Shown here: positions 56,347-64,000 of the stretch, in pieces | Layout of the letters: each line of letters opens with the position of its first letter | Numbering within the stretch: position 1 is the stretch's first letter | Assembly: GCF_002950575.1 (NCBI RefSeq) | Contig: NZ_CP026923.1 | Location: forward strand, 62,001-126,000 | DNA length: 64,000 nucleotides | Source: Pontimonas salivibrio | GTDB taxonomy: Bacteria; Actinomycetota; Actinomycetes; Actinomycetales; Microbacteriaceae | Direction: 5' to 3' | Program-made: the position numbers and the translations under genes | Notes under the pieces: generated by a model | Database searches by the model: none | Seen by the model: the letters and a program-made list of their open reading frames with translations, nothing else | Told to the model about the DNA's origin: nothing

Positions 56347-56849
56347 CTCTGGCTGAGCGACTTTCGGAGAAGCACCCTGTCTTCGCCCGCCCCGTCGTAG
56401 TCCCTCACGCCTTGCGCCTCGCTCGGTAACGCGGTCGACCCATTTGGCTCCACCGCCACAAAACCGAGTGCCTCGTGGAACGCCAAAGAGCTCTGGTTCG
56501 ACGGAGAAGTCACGGCTTCGATGTTTGAGCACCCAACAGACACAACCTGTTCTTCGAAATGTTGATATAGTCGCCGCCCGAGCCCTCTGCCCCTCTGTGT
56601 AGGGTCGACTCCTATGAAATGAACGTAAGCGGTTGCCTCGTCATTGTTTTGGACGTAGCCCACCAGAAATCCAACTGGTCGTCCTTCGTCATCCCGCACC
56701 GCGAAGCAGGTTTCCGAGAAATGCTTGAACCAGAGTCGGGGGAGCATGGCTGACATTGATCGGCCACCCCACCATTCGTCGAGGCGAGCCGACAGATAGT
56801 CAAAGTCCGCTTCCGTCAGCTGAGTGATGCCAATCATCTTCTTAGTCAA
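56343..56849 (-). CDS. GNAT-family N-acetyltransferase
   Basis: Acetyl-CoA-dependent acetyltransferase of 168 aa. The acetyl-CoA loop is GVDPTQRGRGLGRRLY near residues 75-95, with the preceding strand YVHFIG and a later NQSSLAFHEALGFVAVE typical of the fold. The acceptor is unknown; small-molecule or antibiotic acetylation are options. It is the only gene between copies 1 and 2 of the tRNA-end repeat, reads in the direction of the tRNA, and its stop codon is inside copy 1. Confidence 0.85.
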   Translation of the reverse strand: MTKKMIGITQLTEADFDYLSARLDEWWGGRSMSAMLPRLWFKHFSETCFAVRDDEGRPVGFLVGYVQNNDEATAYVHFIGVDPTQRGRGLGRRLYQHFEEQVVSVGCSNIEAVTSPSNQSSLAFHEALGFVAVEPNGSTALPSEAQGVRDYDGAGEDRVLLRKSLSQR

Positions 56850-56873
56850 GCAGACAGCTACAGATCATCAAAT

Positions 56874-56959
56874 TGTGGAGCCTAGTTGGATCCACTCGCC
56901 CCTACATCGGCTTGTATAAGCCTCTGTTTTTACAAATTACAACTAAAAATTACAACTAT
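56874..56959 (-). repeat. tRNA-Ala-end repeat, copy 2 (cassette boundary)
   Basis: Second 86-base unit, same layout as copy 1: TGTGGAGCCTA at 56874-56884, the shared ACATCGGCTTGT core in the middle, and AAATTACAAC boxes at 56934-56943 and 56947-56956. Read on the minus strand, its end resembles the 3' half of tRNA-Ala (CAAGC, AGGGG, GATCC, TAGGCTCCACA in the same order). It includes a short GGCTT/AAGCC hairpin. It lies between the GNAT gene and the MFS gene. Confidence 0.8.
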
Positions 56960-57053
56960 TCCAGTCAGTCTCTGTCACTATCTCAATATTGCGTCCACAG
57001 TCCGGAATACGACTACGCCGATTTTGCAAACACCGACGAACTAGACTTTCGCA

Positions 57054-58301
57054 ATGAAAAGAATTCACCCCGCTTGGATTGTCGGTGGTGTTACTTTTCT
57101 GACGCTCATCGCCGCTGCTGCTTTTCGCTCAACGACTTCGGTCATGTTCGTGCCTCTCGAAACGGAATTCGCCTGGACACGAACTCAAACATCTGCTGCG
57201 GTCACACTAAATCTCATTTTCTATGGCCTGACAGCTCCATTTGCTGCCGTATTCATGGAGAAGTATTCGGTAAAGAAAGTCGCTCTTGCCGCACTCGGAC
57301 TAATTGGGCTGGGAACTGTACTGACTGTTTGGATGACCAGCCTCTGGCAACTAGTTCTTTACTGGGGAGTGATGGTCGGGGCAGGGACAGGAGGCCTTGC
57401 TCTCGTGTTTGCCTCAATTGTCGCTAACCGTTGGTTCGTCAAACGCCGAGGGCTCGTGACGGGAATCTTTTCGGCTGCATACGCAACGGGTCAACTTGTC
57501 TTTCTTCCCCTCATCGCCAACATGGTCACACAACTCGGTTGGCGAACAGGCTCGCTGATTGTCGCGGGATTTGTGGCGGTGGTAATACCCATCTTCATTC
57601 TGTTTTTTAAAAATAGCCCTGCGGAAGCCAACAGCTCGGCATATGGGGCGACGGCGGATGAACCCACCTACACAGAAGCCCCGAGAAGCCTTCTGGACAC
57701 TTTTACAGTTTTGTTTGAAGTTGCTAGAACCCGGCAATTCTGGGTACTGAGCGGGACGTTTTTTGTGTGCGGTTGGACGACAAACGGACTTATCGGGGCA
57801 CACTTCATCCCAGCTGCTCATGACCACGGAATGCCTGCTACCACAGCAGCTGGGCTCCTGGCAGTCGTCGGCATCTTTGACTTCGTCGGGACAATCCTTT
57901 CTGGGTGGCTAACCGATCGTTTCGATTCTCGAATTCTGCTCGTCATTTACTACGGGCTCAGAGGTCTCGCTCTGTTCTCCGTGCCGTTCGTCCTTGGGCC
58001 GACTGTAGAGCCGCCTCTCCTCTTCTTTGTCGTTTTTTATGGGCTGGACTGGATTGCGACTGTGCCGCCGACAATCGAGCTGATCCGACGATATTTCGGA
58101 CTTGGCAAGACGGGAATCGTTTGGGGATGGGTCTTTGCAAGCCACATGGTCGGTGCGGGCGTCGCAGCAACCTATGCAGGGGTGATTCGTGATCTTGAAG
58201 GAAGCTATTTCCTCGCATGGATTACTGCAGCTGTCCTCTGCTTAGTTGCGGTCGCTGCTTTCTGGCTACTTCGGAAAGATGATGTTGCACCGAAACGATA
58301 A
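57054..58301 (+). CDS. MFS transporter of the monocarboxylate/OFA type
   Basis: A 415-residue membrane protein with twelve helices. The pattern FVPLETEFAWTRTQTSAAVTL after helix 1, and VGAGTGGLALVFASIVANRWFVKRRG with GIFSAAYATGQ near helices 4-5, is typical of the MCT/OFA branch (oxalate, formate or other organic anion exchange). The substrate cannot be told. The ATG at 57054 is clear. It reads against the tRNA direction, ends 10 bases before the tRNA-Ala repeat end, and appears somewhat more A+T-rich than core genes. It is the tRNA-proximal cassette gene. Confidence 0.85.
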   Translation: MKRIHPAWIVGGVTFLTLIAAAAFRSTTSVMFVPLETEFAWTRTQTSAAVTLNLIFYGLTAPFAAVFMEKYSVKKVALAALGLIGLGTVLTVWMTSLWQLVLYWGVMVGAGTGGLALVFASIVANRWFVKRRGLVTGIFSAAYATGQLVFLPLIANMVTQLGWRTGSLIVAGFVAVVIPIFILFFKNSPAEANSSAYGATADEPTYTEAPRSLLDTFTVLFEVARTRQFWVLSGTFFVCGWTTNGLIGAHFIPAAHDHGMPATTAAGLLAVVGIFDFVGTILSGWLTDRFDSRILLVIYYGLRGLALFSVPFVLGPTVEPPLLFFVVFYGLDWIATVPPTIELIRRYFGLGKTGIVWGWVFASHMVGAGVAATYAGVIRDLEGSYFLAWITAAVLCLVAVAAFWLLRKDDVAPKR

Positions 58302-58312
58302 GTGTTGCTTTG

Positions 58313-58385
58313 TGGAGCCTAGGGGAATCGAACCCCTGACCTCCTGCTTGCAAAGCAGGCGCTCTACCAATTGAGCTAAGGCCCC
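58313..58385 (-). tRNA. tRNA-Ala(TGC)
   Basis: Read on the minus strand: GGGGCCT acceptor pairs with AGGCTCC (one G-T pair), D arm AGCTC, anticodon stem CCTGC/GCAGG around TTTGCAA (anticodon TGC), T arm AGGGGTTCGATTCCCCT, discriminator A at 58313. CCA is not encoded (CA A follows). Its 3' end is the apparent attachment site of the accessory segment to the left. Confidence 0.95.
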
Positions 58386-58396
58386 TTAGTAAGGGG

Positions 58397-58470
58397 TGGG
58401 GCTACCAGGACTTGAACCTGGGACCTCTTCGTTATCAGCGAAGCGCTCTAACCGCCTGAGCTATAGCCCC
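58397..58470 (-). tRNA. tRNA-Ile(GAT)
   Basis: Minus-strand acceptor GGGGCTA pairs with TAGCCCC; D arm AGCTC with GAGC; the anticodon loop CTGATAA gives anticodon GAT; T arm CCAGGTTCAAGTCCTGG; discriminator A at 58397, CCA not encoded. The order gyrB-gyrA-DUF3566-tRNA-Ile-tRNA-Ala is the usual actinobacterial one. Confidence 0.95.
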
Positions 58471-58521
58471 GAACCGGATAAGAGCGTAGCGCAGGTTGCG
58501 CCCGCTCTCACAATCAGGCCA

Positions 58522-58932
58522 CTAATTTGATTGGAAACCCAGTAGGTAACCCCCTGTGATTTTCGCAATCGCGTTGTAGATGAGGGCTCCGAGTGAACCC
58601 AGAACAGTGATCGACACGAGGTTTATTACCGCACTGACCAACGAGAGGGCAAACACCTGGGAAAACTCAAGAAGCGCAAGAATTCCGCCAGCACCCTCAC
58701 CCAAAATGTCGGAAATCACTCCCTCGAGCGCGCCTAAAATGCCGGTGGCATTCAAAATGCCCCAAATCGCAATGTTCAACACCAAAATGGCGACGGCAAC
58801 AACGACCGCCACCATCGCCGACACTTTCACCGCGGACCACAGGTCAATGTAGGTCAGGCGCAAGCGCACCTGTTTCACGGGTGCGGGAGCTGGCTTGGTT
58901 TGGCGCATCTGCGGTGCAGCGGCTTCGGTCAT
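58522..58932 (-). CDS. DUF3566 membrane protein
   Basis: A 136-residue membrane protein found next to gyrA in actinobacteria. A short polar head is followed by [21 protein letters not shown], a second helical region ([20 protein letters not shown]) and a last helix ([24 protein letters not shown]) ending in [11 protein letters not shown]. Function is unknown. Its ATG overlaps the gyrA stop by ATGA. Confidence 0.9.
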   Translation of the reverse strand: MTEAAAPQMRQTKPAPAPVKQVRLRLTYIDLWSAVKVSAMVAVVVAVAILVLNIAIWGILNATGILGALEGVISDILGEGAGGILALLEFSQVFALSLVSAVINLVSITVLGSLGALIYNAIAKITGGYLLGFQSN

Positions 58933-61460
58933 GGGGTTGTCTCCTCAGCGGGCTGGTCATCTGACTCCTCGAGAGTACTATCCTCAACCTCCGCCTCGAT
59001 GACCTGCTCACTGCTCCTGGCGATGGCAAGCACTTTGTCTTCGTCAACGAGGCGACAGAATACGACCCCCATCGTGTCGCGGCCTTTTGCCGGCACTTCG
59101 GAGACCACACTTCGTACGACCTTGCCGCTTTCCAAGACGACCAATACTTCATCGTCTTCGCCAACAATCAACCCACCCGCGAGGTTTCCCCGGCTATCGC
59201 TCAGTTTGGCGATTTTGATCCCCATGCCGCCACGGCCTTGTTGGCGGTACTGGCCGACCGCGGTGCGCTTGGCGTAACCGCCTTCGGTGACCACGAAGAC
59301 ATACCAATCGTCATTAACAACGTCGGCAGTTAGTAGCTCATCGTCCCCACGGAAGTGCATTCCAATCACACCTGCGGTAGCTCGACCCATCGGACGAAGC
59401 GCGTCGTCGGTTGCACTAAAGCGCAGAGATTGCCCGGCTCTAGAAATCAGCATGATGTCCTCGTCAGCGTTGACCAACAAAGCACGGACTACTTCATCGC
59501 CTTCGCGGAGGTTGATGGCAATGACTCCACCCTGGCGGGGGGTGTCATAGGTGGTGAGCGCAGTCTTTTTGACCATTCCCTGCTTAGTGGCGAGCACCAG
59601 GTACTGAGCCACCTCGTAATCGGGGATATCCAACACTTGAGCGACATGCTCATCGGGTTGAAGAGCTAAGACATTGGCCACGTGCTGGCCTTTGGCATCC
59701 CGGCCGGCTTCAGCGATTTCGTAAGCTTTCGCGCGATACACCCGGCCAAGGTTGGTGAAAAACAGCAACCATCTGTGGGTACTGGTCACAAAGAAGTGTT
59801 CGACGACATCATCGGAGCGCAGCTGGGCGCCGCGAATACCTTTACCGCCTCGGTGTTGACGGCGGTAAGAATCCGCCCGAGTGCGTTTGATGTAACCGCC
59901 GCGGGTGAGGGTGACGACCATTTGCTCATCCGGGATGAGGTCCTCGTAGCGCATTTCAGGGTCAAACCCGGCGAGGATTTCGGTCCGACGGTCATCGCCA
60001 AACCGGTCCACCACATCGGTCAATTCTTCGACGATGATTTCCCTTTGGCGCTCTGGACTGCCCAGGATCACCTTGTATCCAGCGATTTCTTTTTCCAACT
60101 CGGCAGCTTGGTCGAGAATTTTTTGTCTCTCAAGAGCTGCCAAGCGCCGCAGTTGGAGGTTCAGGATTGCGGTGGCCTGTTCATCATCAACACCAAGAAG
60201 CTGTTGAAGACCTGTTTTCGCGTCGTCCACTGTGGGAGATTTACGGATCAGGTCGATTACCGCGTCGAGGGCATCCAAGGCCAGAAGGTAACCCTTCAGG
60301 ATGTGCCAGTCGGCTTCAGCTTTCGCCAAGCGATACTGCGTGCGACGGACAATCACTTCGACTTGGTGATCAGACCAATAACGGATGAATTGGTCGACTC
60401 GAAGGGTCTTGGGGACGCCATCCACAATGGCCAACATGTTTGCGCCAAAGTTTTCTTGCAATTGGGTGTGCTTGTACAGGTTGTTCAGCACCACTTGGGC
60501 AACCGCGTCGCGCTTGAGAACAATCACCAGACGCTGGCCGGTGCGACCAGAGGTTTCATCGCGAATGTCGGCGATGCCGGCAATCTTGCCCTCTTTGACA
60601 AGCTCAGCAATACGCATGGCCAGGTTGTCGGGGTTTACCTGATATGGCAACTGGGTGACGACAAGGACTGTCCGCCCGCCCTGTTCCTCCACGCTGACCA
60701 CAGCGCGCATGGTGATTGAGCCGCGACCGGTTCGGTAGGCATCGTGAATGCCCTTACTACCCAAAATCTGGGCACCGGTGGGGAAATCAGGGCCTTTGAT
60801 TCTCTCAATGCACGCCTCCAGCAGTTCCTCTGGGGCGGCATCCGGGTGTTGAAGGTGCCAGGTGGCAGCATCAGCAATTTCTCGGAGGTTGTGCGGCGGG
60901 ATATTGGTGGCCATTCCCACCGCAATACCCACGGAACCGTTCGCTAAAAGGTTCGGAAAGCGACTGGGCAAAATGGTGGGCTCTTCAGTTCGCCCGTCAT
61001 AGTTGTCTTGGAAATCGACAGTGTCTTCGTCGATATCGCGAACCATTTCCATGGCGAGCGGCGCCATGCGTGTTTCGGTGTACCTCGGTGCTGCAGCCCC
61101 GTCGTTACCGGGTGAGCCGAAGTTTCCTTGGCCGGAAGCTAACGGGTAGCGCATCGACCAGGGTTGCACCAGTCGCACCAGGGCGTCGTAAATAGCGGAG
61201 TCGCCGTGAGGGTGGTACTTACCCATGACGTCACCCACAACGCGAGAACATTTCGAGAACGCTTTGTCGGGACGGTACCCACCGTCAAACATCGCGTAGA
61301 GCACCCGGCGGTGGACGGGTTTTAACCCGTCCCGTACATCGGGGAGTGCTCGACCCACGATGACGCTCATCGCGTAGTCCAGGTAAGAGCGCTGCATCTC
61401 TAATTGCAGGTCCACCTGATCGATGCGGTCGGTGGGTCCTTCTACGGTGCTGTCTGCCAC
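58929..61460 (-). CDS. gyrA: DNA gyrase subunit A
   Basis: Breaks and rejoins DNA in negative supercoiling, 843 aa. The catalytic tyrosine is in [17 protein letters not shown] near residue 120, the quinolone region reads [15 protein letters not shown] with Ser and Asp present (a quinolone-sensitive type by analogy), and the GyrA box is QHRGGKG near 560. GTG start at 61460 with AGGAGG upstream. It follows gyrB by 27 bases. Confidence 0.97.
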   Translation of the reverse strand: MADSTVEGPTDRIDQVDLQLEMQRSYLDYAMSVIVGRALPDVRDGLKPVHRRVLYAMFDGGYRPDKAFSKCSRVVGDVMGKYHPHGDSAIYDALVRLVQPWSMRYPLASGQGNFGSPGNDGAAAPRYTETRMAPLAMEMVRDIDEDTVDFQDNYDGRTEEPTILPSRFPNLLANGSVGIAVGMATNIPPHNLREIADAATWHLQHPDAAPEELLEACIERIKGPDFPTGAQILGSKGIHDAYRTGRGSITMRAVVSVEEQGGRTVLVVTQLPYQVNPDNLAMRIAELVKEGKIAGIADIRDETSGRTGQRLVIVLKRDAVAQVVLNNLYKHTQLQENFGANMLAIVDGVPKTLRVDQFIRYWSDHQVEVIVRRTQYRLAKAEADWHILKGYLLALDALDAVIDLIRKSPTVDDAKTGLQQLLGVDDEQATAILNLQLRRLAALERQKILDQAAELEKEIAGYKVILGSPERQREIIVEELTDVVDRFGDDRRTEILAGFDPEMRYEDLIPDEQMVVTLTRGGYIKRTRADSYRRQHRGGKGIRGAQLRSDDVVEHFFVTSTHRWLLFFTNLGRVYRAKAYEIAEAGRDAKGQHVANVLALQPDEHVAQVLDIPDYEVAQYLVLATKQGMVKKTALTTYDTPRQGGVIAINLREGDEVVRALLVNADEDIMLISRAGQSLRFSATDDALRPMGRATAGVIGMHFRGDDELLTADVVNDDWYVFVVTEGGYAKRTAVGQYRQQGRGGMGIKIAKLSDSRGNLAGGLIVGEDDEVLVVLESGKVVRSVVSEVPAKGRDTMGVVFCRLVDEDKVLAIARSSEQVIEAEVEDSTLEESDDQPAEETTP

Positions 61461-61487
61461 AATGCCTCCTCCGGCTACGGAGTGTGT

Positions 61488-63455
<1,968 letters not shown>

Positions 63456-63600
63456 TCAGTTAGCTCCTACAGTGGTCAGAAACCGGATTTCCAACCCCCA
63501 CGGATTTCAAGGGCTAGACGGCTTCCAGTCTATCCCAGACCCCCTGCTAATACGGGGATATATGACCACCCTTAGACGTTTCTCTCACGCTATTCTGCGG

Positions 63601-64000
63601 CTAACCGTAGGTGTCTCTAGGGCCCCTCCCGGGCACACTGCGCGGTCCTTTTCTCCAACTGGGCGTGCCAGGAGCTTTGACGATGATTTTTTCGATTTGC
63701 GCTTCAGGTACTTTCTCGCCGAAACGCACAAGAAGTTCGTGGCGCATCATGCGCAACTGTGTGGCCCACGCCGAGGAATCACAGGAGACAGTGAGCGTTC
63801 CGGCGTTGATATCGACCACTTCTGTATGTTCGGCGATGTTTTCTCCCACCAACTCCGGCCAATGCAACGCAATCGAAGCTTCCGCCATCGAAGACGACCA
63901 CCCCATGTCTTTGCTTAATTTGTCCATTGCGCCTGACACCGAATGGGGGTCGCGTCCTGGCTGGAACGGTTGATCTTCGTCCGGAATAACCCTGTGTCTA
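63601..64000 (-). CDS. DUF721 family protein, N-terminus beyond the window
   Basis: Small protein encoded between recF and gyrB in actinobacteria (Zn-ribbon-like or nucleic-acid-linked family, function unknown). The visible part has ELVGENIAEHTEV and SSAWATQLRMMRHELLVRF, family marks. An internal ATG at 63939 opens a 112-residue frame, but the frame continues upstream without a stop to the window edge and encodes QPGRDPHSVSGAMDKLSKDMGW, which matches the conserved GRDPxxLxxxxDxLxxxxGW head of the family. The real start is therefore right of the window. Confidence 0.82.
   Translation of the reverse strand, partial: RHRVIPDEDQPFQPGRDPHSVSGAMDKLSKDMGWSSSMAEASIALHWPELVGENIAEHTEVVDINAGTLTVSCDSSAWATQLRMMRHELLVRFGEKVPEAQIEKIIVKAPGTPSWRKGPRSVPGRGPRDTYG

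Larger units (their letters stand above)
56261..58321. mobile_element. Putative two-cassette accessory island at tRNA-Ala
   Basis: Two single-gene segments follow the 3' end of tRNA-Ala: the MFS segment (56885-58310) and the GNAT segment (56272-56873). Each is closed on the tRNA-distal side by a copy of the 86-base repeat starting with the tRNA 3'-end sequence, as expected from successive insertions at a tRNA attachment site. The non-coding parts are clearly more A+T-rich than the surroundings. No integrase or transposase is present, so the element would be mobilised in trans or be a relic. No target-site or comparative proof is available here. Confidence 0.55.

Noticed and set aside
59682-60719. 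345-codon plus-strand frame antisense to gyrA
   Set aside because: Long only because the codon bias of gyrA leaves this frame open; no motifs, and gyrA is unquestionable.

Overview
The window looks like a chromosomal segment of a small-genome actinobacterium of the family Microbacteriaceae (Luna/Pontimonas-like; this placement is inferred, not measured). Pointers are the many GTG starts, the actinobacterial families DUF3073, DUF3566, DUF3817, DUF721 and a sterol-carrier-like protein beside purF, HspR control of the dnaK operon, the split three-gene transhydrogenase, and a C50-carotenoid cluster with crtYe, crtYf and crtEb. Genes are tightly packed, many overlap by 1-34 bases, and no gap exceeds about 210 bases. 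The right end (gyrA, gyrB, DUF721, all reading left) faces oriC, so recF, dnaN and dnaA should lie just beyond it.

Layout. 1-2.2 kb: transhydrogenase pntAa-pntAb-pntB. 2.2-11 kb: TetR regulator, methyltransferase-like membrane protein, amidohydrolase, thioredoxin with an operator-like inverted repeat inside its promoter, plsC, cysE-cysK, two membrane proteins, an exported protein and two crcB genes. 11-26 kb: purine biosynthesis (purM, purF, purD, purC, purS, purQ, purL, purA), interrupted by a large unrecognised surface protein between purM and purF, and containing a GDSL-type hydrolase, a YqaJ-type nuclease and chorismate mutase. 26-31 kb: rRNA/tRNA methyltransferase, septum-related protein, pyrE, a glycosyltransferase, exonuclease III, threonine aldolase and a nitroreductase. 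31-37.5 kb: one heat-shock operon dnaK-grpE-dnaJ-hspR-clpB with a HAIR-type operator over its promoter. 37.7-44 kb: an UMF1-type transporter, the carotenoid genes crtB-crtI-crtYe-crtYf-crtEb, divergent idi, and dcd. 44.4-55 kb: tRNA-Gly, a PIF1-like helicase, a secreted protein, a CopD-CtaG fusion, ppsA with its regulator, a quinone oxidoreductase, and an unusual sulfotransferase-like/glycosyltransferase fusion. 55-58.5 kb: a TspO-like protein, then an accessory stretch next to tRNA-Ala. 58.5 kb to the end: DUF3566, gyrA, gyrB, DUF721.

The strongest candidate for something new is at 56261-58321. Two genes, a GNAT acetyltransferase and an MFS transporter, lie downstream of the 3' end of tRNA-Ala(TGC). 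Each is bounded on its tRNA-distal side by an 86-base repeat that begins with the 11 bases spanning the tRNA 3' end and carries two AAATTACAAC boxes 13 bases apart. The two repeats align without gaps (67 of 86 identical by hand count). This reads as two single-gene cassettes inserted one after another at a tRNA gene, with no integrase in the window.
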